From assembly GCF_014212015.1 (NCBI RefSeq), contig NZ_JACJVN010000021.1, positions 555 through 64,554 on the forward strand: 64,000 nt of DNA. Direction: 5' to 3'. The position numbers and the translations under genes are program-made. Position 1 is the stretch's first letter, and every line of letters starts with the position of its first letter. This document shows, one piece after another, positions 1 through 8,791 of this stretch. Origin of the DNA: Cohnella lubricantis (GTDB lineage: Bacteria > Bacillota > Bacilli > Paenibacillales > Paenibacillaceae). The notes beneath the pieces were generated by a model. That model was not told where the DNA came from. It saw only the letters and a list, made by a program, of their open reading frames with translations, and did not search any database.

Positions 1-50
1 AATCAGATTACCTACATTCACCCCAAACGCCGCATACCACGCAATCCTCT
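1..50. repeat. Degenerate copy of the 51-bp intergenic repeat (family 1)
   Basis: The first ~45 bases resemble the unit tandemly repeated at 46487-46770: both contain AAT, then TTACCTACATT, and later CCACGCAA at matching offsets. The copy is diverged and may continue left of the window. Bases 51-264 hold no gene I can support, only the leader of the AraC-type gene. Confidence 0.5.
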
Positions 51-264
51 CGCCAGTATCGCAATCGTCCGCTCACTCTGCATGCAACGCCGGGCATGTT
101 AGTCAGACACTGGAATCATGCGAATGCAACCTTTGCGGCTGTCGGCGGTGCCTATTCGCAGACTTGCTTATACACTTTTGTTTACAGGTGTTATACTGAT
201 TCTAAAGTTTCGGCTTTACTGCTTCTGCTATCAAGATTGCAACCTAAATGGAGGCTCAAACGAG

Positions 265-1170
265 ATGACGGTCCTTCGCTTCGCGGCGCTGCCGCTTCCT
301 TATTACATTCACGGCGGCTATAGCGTGGTCGGGCCGGGGCGCAAGCATCCAGAGCGCTATGCGATCGGCGAATTCGACCTGCTCGTCGGGAAGCAGGGGT
401 GCATCTACATCGGCGAAGAGGATCGGCAGTATGAATTGTCCGAGGGACACGCGCTGGTGCTGCGTCCCGATCTGCATCATTACCCGACGGAGGGCTGCAG
501 GGAGCGGACGGGGACTTATTGGGTGCATTTTCAGACGGCGGGGGACTGGCGCGCTTTGAATGGTACGGAGGAGGAGCCGATTGAAGCATCCTTCCCTGAG
601 CAGACGGAGGAGGGTGTCCCGCTTCGCAGCCGCCAGCCCGCCTTCGCCGTCGACATTCCCCAATTCACAAGGCTTCTCCATCCGGGAAAAATGTACGATC
701 TGCTCCAGCGCCTCATCGACCTGGACCGCCACTCCCACCGGGATCAAGTCCGCTGGGAGCAGCAGGAGATCTTCCAGCGAGTGCTTATGCAGCTGGGGGA
801 ATCGCTGCGCGCCGAGCGGCCGCACGTCGGCGAGGACGTCGCGGATCGGGCGGCGTCCTTCTTGCGCATGCGCTACAAGGACCAAGTCTCCTCCCGCGAT
901 CTGGCCGCCGCGCTGAACTTCCATCCGGTCTACATCGCGCGCCGGATGCAGAAGCAGTTCGGCTGCTCGCCGATGGAGTACCTGATCCGCTACCGCATTG
1001 AACAGGCGAAGCGGCTGCTGCTGCAGACCGATCTGTCGATCGGCCAGATCGCGCTCGATACAGGCTTCCGGCAGGCCGCTTACTTCGCCGCCTGCTTCGG
1101 CAAGCGCGAGGGCATGACGCCGCGGGAGTTCCGGCTGCTGTTCCTGCGGCAGGGCGGCCGCTCGGGCTGA
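265..1170 (+). CDS. AraC-family transcriptional regulator
   Basis: This is a cytoplasmic DNA-binding regulator of about 301 residues. An N-terminal cupin-like sensor half (about residues 1-150, with a HxxxxGxxxY-like sugar/effector-binding layout) is followed by a C-terminal pair of helix-turn-helices (about 205-300). The closing segment GQIALDTGF...YFAACFGKREGMTPREFR matches the AraC signature. I chose ATG 265 because GGAGG lies 10 bases upstream; a longer reading from 118 has no ribosome-binding site. Its target is not obvious, since the next gene encodes a spore protein. Architecture resembles regulators of carbohydrate genes, but the effector cannot be read from sequence. Confidence 0.88.
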   Translation: MTVLRFAALPLPYYIHGGYSVVGPGRKHPERYAIGEFDLLVGKQGCIYIGEEDRQYELSEGHALVLRPDLHHYPTEGCRERTGTYWVHFQTAGDWRALNGTEEEPIEASFPEQTEEGVPLRSRQPAFAVDIPQFTRLLHPGKMYDLLQRLIDLDRHSHRDQVRWEQQEIFQRVLMQLGESLRAERPHVGEDVADRAASFLRMRYKDQVSSRDLAAALNFHPVYIARRMQKQFGCSPMEYLIRYRIEQAKRLLLQTDLSIGQIALDTGFRQAAYFAACFGKREGMTPREFRLLFLRQGGRSG

Positions 1171-1259
1171 CCGCTGGAGAAGAAGCCGCATAATCGGCTC
1201 CTGCCGGGGGAACGATCAGGTGAAGCACATTCATTTGGTCTCCGAAGGAGGGGCATCCG

Positions 1260-1550
1260 ATGTCCAGAAGAAGAAGCGGCCGTCGCTTAGCCGTGCCCGG
1301 GGCGGAGCAAGGCGTGAACGCCTTCAAGGCCGAAGTGATGCGCCGGGAAGGGTACGCGGTCGATCCGAACCGCCCGGACGACGTGAAGTACGAGGTGGCC
1401 AAGTCGCTCGGCGTGCCGCTAAGCCCTGGGGATAACGGGGGGCTGTCGACCGAATCGGCCGGGCATGTGGGCGGCAAGATCGGCGGTACGATGGTGCGCG
1501 AGATGATCCGGCTGGCGCAGGAGAAGCTGGCGAACCGCTCCGAGCCATAA
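1260..1550 (+). CDS. Alpha/beta-type small acid-soluble spore protein
   Basis: This 96-residue protein carries both SASP signatures: KYEVAKSLGV (about residues 43-52) and GGKIGGTMVREMIRLAQ (about 70-86). Such proteins coat spore DNA, protect it from UV and heat, and are degraded by the GPR protease at germination. A strong GAAGGAGG lies just before the start. Relative to the usual ~65-75 residues it has a basic RRR-rich N-terminus and an extra segment (AEVMRREGYAVDPNRPDD) before the first motif. It stands alone and is followed by an intrinsic terminator, as expected for a forespore-expressed single gene. The specific SASP name cannot be assigned. Confidence 0.9.
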   Translation: MSRRRSGRRLAVPGAEQGVNAFKAEVMRREGYAVDPNRPDDVKYEVAKSLGVPLSPGDNGGLSTESAGHVGGKIGGTMVREMIRLAQEKLANRSEP

Positions 1551-1631
1551 CCGGAATTCGGCGTGCGGGATCCGGGATGAGAGTGAGTCAATTGGCCGCG
1601 CCCATTCGCGCAGACAACGTACAACAAGCAT

Positions 1632-1669
1632 GCTCCGCTGGTCCGCCGAAGGACCGGCCGGGGCTTTTT
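1632..1669 (+). terminator. Intrinsic terminator after the spore-protein gene
   Basis: The hairpin runs GCTCCGCTGGTCC, loop GCCGAA, GGACCGGCCGGGGC, and is followed by five T. It lies 80 bases after the SASP stop. Confidence 0.75.
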
Positions 1670-1736
1670 CTTTGGCTGAAGCAGATGGTATGATGGAGGT
1701 TATGATGCCAGATCTGCGATCACAAAGGAGCCGCAC

Positions 1737-3053
1737 ATGAGATTTTCGATCCAGTACTTATCTTTTTTCGTGATTAACAACGACGGGCAGGAGCAGGATC
1801 CGGTCAAGCGGTACAAGCATTACCAGACGCTCGATCATTTCGATTACGAAGACAGCGAGATCCGGCTGTTCCTCGACAGCGAATTCACGCGGATCGGGAA
1901 GCGCAAGGCCGAGATCCATTCGGAGACGGACAACGCGCCGACCAAGATCGGCCGCTTCATGTTGGAACCGGGGCACGAGCTGGACAGCAATCCGAACTAT
2001 AATCTGTTCCAGAAGCTGCGTACGGCGACGGACAAGACAAGTTTTCACATGGCGTGCGACGATATGCTTCGGCTGTATATGAATACGAGCGCGGTGCGCG
2101 GAGGGGCGTTCATCGTCGCGCTGGGGAAGCTGAACGAGCTGTTCGACGATCCGTTCGTCTTCGTGCTTAAGTGCGACTTCGAATCGAAGATCGCCCGCAT
2201 CTCGGACGAGCGCAGCCTCATCTCCAAGGTCGAGATGGCCATCAGCGCGCGGAACATCAAGTCAATCCAATATCCGCACATGCCGGAGGAAGGCATGCTG
2301 GAGCCGTACGAGCTGAAGATTCACCAGGCTTCGCATGCGCGCTATTTCGAGGACTTCCTTAAATTCGTATCCTATGAGAAGTCGAAGCCGGAGATCGTTA
2401 CCGATCAGGTGCTGGAGATGGTGCAGCAATATATCGAGACGAAGTGGCAGGGGGACGGCGCCGGTTCGCCAGGCTTGACGCCGACATCGGATGCAGCGTA
2501 CTCGCAGGCCGCGGAGCCGGACGGCGCCGCAGCAGAGCTCGGTGCAGGCCATGCCTATGGACAAGAAGCGGGCTTTGTCGAGAATGATGCTTATCTGCAG
2601 GCGGCGGAAGCCGGCCGTTACGAGGAAGAGCGCGCGTCAGCCAGCGGGCCTTACCTGATCCCTTCCGGCAATTGGACGCCGGAGAAGCAGCGGGAGGCGA
2701 CGCAGTTCGAGGCGTGGGCGGCTTCCGACAAGCGGCAGCTGCAGGAGAAGTGGACGCACGACGATGTGGCGCAAGCAACGGCCAGGCTGACGGAGTTCCA
2801 GCCTGAATTGGACTTGAAGTTCAAGCTTGGCGACGTCTCGGTGAAGGCCAAGATGACCGAATACGGCGAGAACGTCCATATCGCCCGCATGAACGGACGT
2901 TATGTCGTCCTGATCGAAGGGGATACCTTCCAATTCGAGAAAGGGATATCGCCGGTCGAGCTGCTGTACCCGGACGAGATCGACGAGGTGCTGCGGCGCA
3001 TGAACGAACGTCATGCCGCTCGTCCGAAGGCGGAAGACGACTATCCTTATTGA
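1737..3053 (+). CDS. Conserved hypothetical protein, DUF3900-like
   Basis: This is a 438-residue soluble protein of unknown function. The N-terminal ~235 residues (MRFSIQYLSFFVIN..., RYFEDFLKFVSYEKS) look like the Firmicute family I associate with DUF3900; that assignment is from memory. A low-complexity linker rich in Ala, Gly and Glu (about 240-300) leads to a C-terminal domain of about 130 residues with alternating charged and hydrophobic strands. No signal peptide, membrane segment or catalytic motif is visible. A hairpin terminator follows at once, so it is monocistronic. Confidence 0.7.
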   Translation: MRFSIQYLSFFVINNDGQEQDPVKRYKHYQTLDHFDYEDSEIRLFLDSEFTRIGKRKAEIHSETDNAPTKIGRFMLEPGHELDSNPNYNLFQKLRTATDKTSFHMACDDMLRLYMNTSAVRGGAFIVALGKLNELFDDPFVFVLKCDFESKIARISDERSLISKVEMAISARNIKSIQYPHMPEEGMLEPYELKIHQASHARYFEDFLKFVSYEKSKPEIVTDQVLEMVQQYIETKWQGDGAGSPGLTPTSDAAYSQAAEPDGAAAELGAGHAYGQEAGFVENDAYLQAAEAGRYEEERASASGPYLIPSGNWTPEKQREATQFEAWAASDKRQLQEKWTHDDVAQATARLTEFQPELDLKFKLGDVSVKAKMTEYGENVHIARMNGRYVVLIEGDTFQFEKGISPVELLYPDEIDEVLRRMNERHAARPKAEDDYPY

Positions 3054-3067
3054 ACGGAAGCGGCGAA

Positions 3068-3101
3068 GGCGGCGCGGAGGAACTCTCAGCGCCGCCCTTT
3101 T
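3068..3101 (+). terminator. Intrinsic terminator
   Basis: GGCGGCGC pairs with GCGCCGCC across a 13-base loop and is followed by CTTTT, 15 bases after the preceding stop. Confidence 0.75.
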
Positions 3102-3261
3102 GGCGTGCGCATGCTAGGCTGCCGCTAACGGGCTTCGCGTTGGAAGGCTGACCATGTTTTTCGGGATGGGATCAAGCGCTTGCTAGGTTTATAATTTAGG
3201 ATAGAGCCGAGAATCTCGCAGAAGGCATCGGCATCCTTGAAATAGATTGAGATGTGAATCA

Positions 3262-5532
3262 ATGAATATAGAGATCAATCAGGCGTCTGTGCCGAAGCGA
3301 AGCTCGCGGTTCGAGGCGGGGCTATGGCGCGCGGCCGCAGGCGGAATGTGGATCGCGTGCTCGCTTGGCGCGGCGGTCGGCGCGCTCGGCGTGCCGACCG
3401 GACTTGGCGCGGGCGTGGATGTGCCGGCTGCCATCGCGCTTAATGCCGCGGCGCTTGCGCTCGTCTGCGTGCTGTTCGCATGGCTGTTCCGAATATGCCG
3501 CTGGCAGCTGCCGGCGCTGACGATCGGATCGGCGGTCTATTCCGTCGCGCTGTTAACGTTCATCCTCTACTTCGCCAATATTGCCTGGCCGTACGCGCTG
3601 CTAGTATCGTCGGTCTACTTGGGCGTCGGTGCTGGAGCGGGCTGGCTGGCCGGCGTTCTGTTCAGCCGGCGGCACGCTTGGCGCTTCAAGCTCGCGTCGC
3701 TGCTGGCAGCGCTGGTCCTGCTGGCCGGCGTTGGCTATGCAGCCGTCGGCGGCCCTTCGGCTGCCGGCGATCCTTGGACCGGCGCTGCCCGCGGCGCAGC
3801 GGACAAGGCCGTCTCCGCCTTGGCCGACAGCGGCCAGTTGAGCCCGGCGGAAGCGGCGGAGCTCTCGGCCGCCGAAGATCCTTCGCTGCCGGGACCGTAC
3901 GCTTACAGCACGTTCACTTACGGCAGCGGCACGAATCGGCAGCGCGCGGAGTTCGGTTCGCAGGCTGATCTGAAGTCCGCTCCCGCAGACGCTTCGGCTT
4001 ATATTGGCGCAAGCGAATGGCCCTGGCAACGCAAGCTGTTCTGGGGCTTCGGCCGGGATCGTCTCCCGCTCAACGGAACGGTATGGATGCCGGAAGGCGA
4101 CGGCCCGTTCCCGGTCGTGCTGATCGTGCACGGCAACCATTCGATGGAGGACTTCTCCGACGAAGGCTACGCATATTTGGGCGAGCTGCTGGCGAGCCGG
4201 GGCTTCGCCGCCGTATCGGTAGATGAGAACTTCTTGAATTACTCCGTCTGGTCGGGCATTCCGAATCAGGATCAGAAGGTGCGAGCTTGGCTGCTGCTGA
4301 AGCATATCGGGCAGCTCCAGCAGTTCGCCTCGGATGCGTCCACGCCGCTCTACGGCAAGCTCGACTTCGAACGCGTCGCGCTTGTCGGCCACAGCCGAGG
4401 GGGGCAGGCGGTCGCCATGGCGGCGGACCGCGGCCCCTGGTTCGGCTCCGCCCCGGGCCTGCCGGCCGAGGACAGCTACACGATTCGCGCGGTTGTCGCT
4501 CTCGCGCCGACCGATGTCGTCGTCGACGGCCGCTCGGCTTCGCTTCGGGACATCGCTTATCTGCTGCTGCAGGGGGCGGGAGACGGGGATATCAGCAACT
4601 TCGACGGCGAGAGACAGTACAACCGGGTCAGCTATTCGCCAAGCTCGGCGGCGTTCAAGTCCTCGCTGTATATCGCCGGCGCCAATCATGGCCAGTTCAA
4701 TACTACCTGGGGCGCGCGCGACGATTCGCTGCCGGCGGGCTTATTCCTCAGCAAGCCGGATCTAAGCGGCGAGGAGCAGCGCCAGATCGCCAAGGTTTAC
4801 GTATCGGCGTTCCTGGAGAGCGCGCTTCATGGACAAGACGCATATGAAGCACTGTTCCGCGATTATCGGGCGGGAGCGGCATTCCTGCCGGCTGCCGTCT
4901 TGTACAATCAGTTCGAGAACGGCTCGTTCCAGTACATCGCCCGATTCGAGAATGCCGATGATAAGAGTCGGCCGTCCCCGACGGTCACAGCCGGCGCGGC
5001 GGGAATGACGCAATGGTCGCGGGAGGAAGCGAAGGATCGGCAAGGCCGGGGTCAAGGCAACCACGGAGTCGAGCTCCAATGGGAGGCGGCGGGCGGCTCC
5101 TACACGCTGGAGTCCGACGCCGGCGCTTTCCCGATGCCGTCTGCGGCGGGCGGCTCGGCGAAGCTGATTTTCTCCATGGCCGATTTGACTTGGGAGTTGA
5201 ATGGCGCCGCCAGTGCCGGGATAGCGCCTCGCGTATCCGTGACGGCGGAGGACGCGCAGGGACAGACCGCGAGCGTTCCGCTTGACCGGATCATGCCGGT
5301 TCAGCCGGCCGCGAGGACGAAGTTCACTTGGTTGAACGGGCTGGATCGCGCCTTTAATAAAGGCAAATATGAGCATACGGCCCAAGCCGCGTTCCAGACG
5401 TACGAGATACCGCTGGACCGCTTCGTACAAGCAAATCCTGAGCTTGAGGCAGACCGGATTACACGGATCGCGTTCGTCTTCGCGGATGGGCCGGGCCGGG
5501 CGATGCTTGACGATATCGGCTTCGGCCATTGA
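3262..5532 (+). CDS. Membrane-anchored alpha/beta hydrolase
   Basis: This is a large (about 756 residues) predicted serine hydrolase. Residues ~20-150 contain four hydrophobic segments, followed by an extracytoplasmic hydrolase domain. VVLIVHGNHS (about residues 290-300) is the oxyanion strand, LVGHSRGGQ (about 375) carries the nucleophile Ser in GHSRG, and GANHGQFN (about 475) supplies the catalytic His. The C-terminal ~220 residues form a second, beta-rich region with no catalytic motif. The substrate is unknown; the lipase/cutinase-like core suggests an ester. I chose ATG 262 bases into line 3001-3300 (position 3262) over TTG 3247, although neither has a strong ribosome-binding site. Confidence 0.75.
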   Translation: MNIEINQASVPKRSSRFEAGLWRAAAGGMWIACSLGAAVGALGVPTGLGAGVDVPAAIALNAAALALVCVLFAWLFRICRWQLPALTIGSAVYSVALLTFILYFANIAWPYALLVSSVYLGVGAGAGWLAGVLFSRRHAWRFKLASLLAALVLLAGVGYAAVGGPSAAGDPWTGAARGAADKAVSALADSGQLSPAEAAELSAAEDPSLPGPYAYSTFTYGSGTNRQRAEFGSQADLKSAPADASAYIGASEWPWQRKLFWGFGRDRLPLNGTVWMPEGDGPFPVVLIVHGNHSMEDFSDEGYAYLGELLASRGFAAVSVDENFLNYSVWSGIPNQDQKVRAWLLLKHIGQLQQFASDASTPLYGKLDFERVALVGHSRGGQAVAMAADRGPWFGSAPGLPAEDSYTIRAVVALAPTDVVVDGRSASLRDIAYLLLQGAGDGDISNFDGERQYNRVSYSPSSAAFKSSLYIAGANHGQFNTTWGARDDSLPAGLFLSKPDLSGEEQRQIAKVYVSAFLESALHGQDAYEALFRDYRAGAAFLPAAVLYNQFENGSFQYIARFENADDKSRPSPTVTAGAAGMTQWSREEAKDRQGRGQGNHGVELQWEAAGGSYTLESDAGAFPMPSAAGGSAKLIFSMADLTWELNGAASAGIAPRVSVTAEDAQGQTASVPLDRIMPVQPAARTKFTWLNGLDRAFNKGKYEHTAQAAFQTYEIPLDRFVQANPELEADRITRIAFVFADGPGRAMLDDIGFGH

Positions 5533-5626
5533 TTTTTTTACCCACACATGCGGTTGTCCGGCCGCGGGCAAATTAAGAGCGATGTCCGCGGCTGCACACG
5601 TGCGAAGCAAGCAGAAGAGGGAACGA

Positions 5627-5655
5627 TTGACAGCGTCAGTTGCCGGATATATACT
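5627..5655 (+). promoter_or_regulatory. Sigma-A promoter of the nitroreductase gene
   Basis: TTGACA and TATACT are separated by exactly 17 bases, about 110 bases before the start codon. This is one of the best promoters in the window. Confidence 0.8.
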
Positions 5656-5668
5656 GTGCGTAGATTAA

Positions 5669-5695
5669 CACAGTTTAATGCAAATATTAACTGTG
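5669..5695. promoter_or_regulatory. Inverted repeat just after the nitroreductase promoter
   Basis: CACAGTT and AACTGTG form a dyad with 13 bases between the arms. It sits at about +7 to +33 of the promoter above, where a repressor would block elongation. The regulator is not adjacent and is unknown. Confidence 0.5.
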
Positions 5696-5766
5696 CAAAT
5701 AAATGCCACCGTTCCTCGCCGCTGGCGCGCGGATCCGGATAGAGGCATATTAGGGAGAGTGAGACC

Positions 5767-6414
5767 ATGTCAACAACGACGGCTCAGACAGCGGATTATC
5801 GGACGGTCGTCCGCGAACGCCGGTCCGTACGGCATTACGATCCAACCTTCAAGATTCCCGACTCGGAGCTGAGGGAGATGCTGGAGGAGGCTTCCTTGGC
5901 TCCATCCAGCAGCAATTCGCAGACGTGGCGCTTCCTCGTCATCACCAACGACGAGGCGAAGAAGCGGCTGCATCCGATCGCCAACGGCCAACAGCAGGTG
6001 CTCGATGCATCCGCGGTCATCGTCGTGCTCGGCGACCTGGACGGCTACAAGGAGATGACGCGCATCTACGGCGACGCCGTGCGCGCCGGATATATGCCGG
6101 AAGACTTCGCGAAGCAGTACTTGGAACGCAGCCTGCCGATGTATGCCGGCCTGTCTCCCGAGAAGATGAGGAATCTCGTCGGGTTCGACGGCGGCCTGGT
6201 AAGCATGCAATTCATGCTGACAGCCAAGTCGCGCGGCTATGATACCGTACCGATGGGCGGCTTCAACCCGGAGAAGCTGATTGAAGAATTCAAGCTTCCA
6301 TCCAACCTCGCTCCGCTTCTGCTGATCGCAGTGGGCAGAGCGTCGACGCCGGGAAGGCCGACGGTGAGACTGCCGATCGACGATATTACGTTCTGGAACA
6401 AGATCGAGCAATAA
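5767..6414 (+). CDS. Nitroreductase-family FMN oxidoreductase
   Basis: This is a 215-residue NAD(P)H-dependent flavoprotein that would reduce nitro groups, quinones or similar substrates in the cytoplasm. The N-terminal RERRSVRHYDP is the typical FMN-phosphate-binding start of the family. APSSSNSQTWRF (about residues 47-58) and VPMGGFNPEKL (about 162-172) are the other flavin and dimer motifs. Length fits the YdgI/YodC-type branch. GGGAGAG precedes the ATG, and a near-consensus promoter with a downstream dyad suggests inducible expression. It is monocistronic, closed by a terminator. Confidence 0.88.
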   Translation: MSTTTAQTADYRTVVRERRSVRHYDPTFKIPDSELREMLEEASLAPSSSNSQTWRFLVITNDEAKKRLHPIANGQQQVLDASAVIVVLGDLDGYKEMTRIYGDAVRAGYMPEDFAKQYLERSLPMYAGLSPEKMRNLVGFDGGLVSMQFMLTAKSRGYDTVPMGGFNPEKLIEEFKLPSNLAPLLLIAVGRASTPGRPTVRLPIDDITFWNKIEQ

Positions 6415-6430
6415 GATAGTTCGGGCGATA

Positions 6431-6472
6431 AGCGGCCGGAGGAGAGCGCAATGCTTCCCTTCGGCCGTTTTA
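6431..6472 (+). terminator. Intrinsic terminator after the nitroreductase gene
   Basis: AGCGGCCG pairs with CGGCCGTTT around an imperfect inner stem, and TTTTAG follows. Confidence 0.6.
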
Positions 6473-6520
6473 GTTATGAGAATCGGCACATATAGTGGAA
6501 GGATTCCGCTAGGCTGCCGA

Positions 6521-6548
6521 TTGAATCTTCGGCGGGATCGCTTACAAT
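6521..6548 (+). promoter_or_regulatory. Promoter of the TetM-like GTPase gene
   Basis: TTGAAT and TACAAT are spaced by 16 bases, about 70 bases before the start codon. Confidence 0.6.
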
Positions 6549-6616
6549 GGACTGTACAGTGAAGCGTCCGTTAGGGGCGCGGCAAAGGCTGACAGAGAGT
6601 AAGCGAGGCGGGACGA

Positions 6617-8662
6617 ATGGCGGGTCAAGACAGGAATCGTATTAGCGGCAGAGAGCTTCGCAACATCGGGATATTCGCCCATGTCGACGCGGGGAAAACG
6701 ACGACAACCGAGCAGATTCTATACCGCAGCGGACGAATCCGAACGCCGGGGAGCGTCGACGACGGAACGGCGCAGACGGATTGGCTGGACGTCGAGCGGG
6801 AGCGGGGAATCTCGGTGCGCGCGGCCGTGACGCGGTTCGAATGGCGCGGCGTCAGCGTGAATCTCGTCGATACGCCGGGGCACGTCGACTTCCTGTCGGA
6901 GGTCGAGCGTTCGCTGCGCGTGATGGACGGCGCGGTGTTGATCGTGTCGGCCGCGGAAGGCGTGCAGGCGCAGACGGAGATCGTCTGGCACGCGCTTCGC
7001 GAGAAGGGCATTCCGACGATCATCTACGTGAACAAGATGGATCGGGTCGGGGCGGATGCGGAAGCGGTGCTGGGGCAGATCCGCAAGCTGCTGTCCACGG
7101 CAGCGGCGCCGATTCAAGCGCCGGTTGGGGCTGAGGCGGATTTCGCGGGATGCGTGGAGTTGCTGCCGATGGATCGGGAGTCGGCGGGTGGAGAAGGGGC
7201 AGAGCTCTATGCCGCCGGCTTCGAGCGTTATATGCAGTTGCTTCAGGAGACGGTGGCGGAGAGCGATGAGACGCTGCTGCTTCGGTACTTCGAGCAAGGA
7301 GCCTTGACGGTGGAGGAGCTGGTGCCGGTCGTCAAGGATCGTATGGTTCGCACGGAGCTGTTCCCGGTCTTGTTCGGCGCTTCCGGACGCGGCATTGGCG
7401 TCGAGCGGCTGATGGATGCGATGATCGAGCTGCTGCCGGCTCCGGCAGGCGATACCGATGCCGAGGCGCAGGTCGCAGGCGTCGTGTTCAAGCTGGAGCG
7501 CGACCCGGCGATGGGCCGGATCGCGTATGTTCGCTTGTACGGCGGCACGATCCGCAACCGCGATTCGGTGTACAACGAATCGCGGGACGCTTGGGACAAG
7601 GTGACGCAGATCCGCAAAGTCGACGGCCGCAAGTCGGAGGACGTCGGCGTGCTGGAGGCGGGCGACATCGCCGCCGTCTACGGCTTGAACCGGGCGCGCA
7701 TCGGCGACGTGCTCGGGACGAGCGAAGGCGTGCCCGGCGAGCAGCGGCTTGCGGTGCCGCTGCTGACGGTGCAGGTGCACTGGGCGAACGAAGCGGAGTA
7801 TCCGGCTGTCGTCGCCGCCTTCCAAGAGCTGGCGGACGAGGACCCGCTGCTCGATCTGCAATGGCTGCCGGAAGAACGCGAGCTGCATCTGAAGGTGATG
7901 GGAGCGATCCAGATGGAGGTGCTGACGCAGCTCGTGCAGAGCCGCTTCGGCCTGACGATCACGTTCGGCGCGCCTTCGGTGATCTACAAGGAGACCTTGG
8001 CCGGATCGGGCGAAGGGTTCATCGCTTATACGATGCCGAAGCCGTGCTGGGCAATTCTTCGCTTCCGGATGGAGCCGGGCGAACGGGGCAGCGGCTTGCA
8101 GTACTTATCCGTCGTCCGGCCGGAGCATCTGCTCGAGAGCTATCAGAACGAAGTCGCCCGGCGCGTGCCCGAAGCGTTGCAGCAAGGGCTTCGGGGCTGG
8201 GAAGTGACGGACTTGAAGGTGACTCTCGTCGAAGGGGAGCACCATGTGTGGCATACGCATCCGCTCGACTTCGTCGTGGCGACGCCGATGGGCATCATGA
8301 ACGGCTTGGCGAACATTGGGACGAAGCTGCTCGAGCCGATTCTCCGCTTCCGGCTGTCCGCGCCGGAGGAATTCGGCGGCAAGCTGATGAACGAGCTGAT
8401 CTTGATGCGCGGGGCATTCGATGCACCCGTCATCGCAGGAGGCCGCATCGAACTGGAGGGAACGCTGCCTGTGGCCACCTCCCTCGACTTCCCGGCGAGG
8501 CTCGGGTCCATGACGAAGGGACGCGGCATTCTGTCCGCTTTCTTCGAAGGCTACCGGGAATGCCCGCCCGACGTGGATGCCGAACGTCCGCGCCGCGGCG
8601 TGAATCCGCTGGACCAGTCCAAGTGGATTCTCGCTACCCGCAACGCGTTGTCCGCTGGCTGA
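6617..8662 (+). CDS. EF-G-like GTPase of the tetracycline ribosomal-protection family
   Basis: This is a 681-residue translational GTPase. G1 is AHVDAGKTT, G2 RGIS, G3 DTPGHVDF and G4 NKMD. The rest follows TetM/TetO layout (GSGLQY, QQGLRGWEVTDLKV, FRLSAPEEF near the C-terminus) rather than canonical EF-G. Family members release tetracycline from the ribosome. Aligned by eye, the domain-IV loop that reads SPVST in TetM reads VWHTH here, so drug protection is not certain; a chromosomal housekeeping paralogue is possible. It stands alone, with its own promoter, and codon use matches its neighbours, so nothing suggests recent transfer. Confidence 0.82.
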   Translation: MAGQDRNRISGRELRNIGIFAHVDAGKTTTTEQILYRSGRIRTPGSVDDGTAQTDWLDVERERGISVRAAVTRFEWRGVSVNLVDTPGHVDFLSEVERSLRVMDGAVLIVSAAEGVQAQTEIVWHALREKGIPTIIYVNKMDRVGADAEAVLGQIRKLLSTAAAPIQAPVGAEADFAGCVELLPMDRESAGGEGAELYAAGFERYMQLLQETVAESDETLLLRYFEQGALTVEELVPVVKDRMVRTELFPVLFGASGRGIGVERLMDAMIELLPAPAGDTDAEAQVAGVVFKLERDPAMGRIAYVRLYGGTIRNRDSVYNESRDAWDKVTQIRKVDGRKSEDVGVLEAGDIAAVYGLNRARIGDVLGTSEGVPGEQRLAVPLLTVQVHWANEAEYPAVVAAFQELADEDPLLDLQWLPEERELHLKVMGAIQMEVLTQLVQSRFGLTITFGAPSVIYKETLAGSGEGFIAYTMPKPCWAILRFRMEPGERGSGLQYLSVVRPEHLLESYQNEVARRVPEALQQGLRGWEVTDLKVTLVEGEHHVWHTHPLDFVVATPMGIMNGLANIGTKLLEPILRFRLSAPEEFGGKLMNELILMRGAFDAPVIAGGRIELEGTLPVATSLDFPARLGSMTKGRGILSAFFEGYRECPPDVDAERPRRGVNPLDQSKWILATRNALSAG

Positions 8663-8791
8663 AGCCGCCGAGCTGCTGACCGCAGGAGATACTCGATTAA
8701 ATCAAGCTTCTCCGCCCGCGCCTCCCCCGTATGAACCCGCTGCGCTGAAGTCAAACTAAAGCGCAATGAGCATCAGTTGGAGGAGAGGCCT

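Noticed and set aside
256-1191. Long minus-strand frames over the AraC gene, and similar ones over most large genes
   Set aside because: High GC makes antisense frames open; they show no family motifs or ribosome-binding sites.
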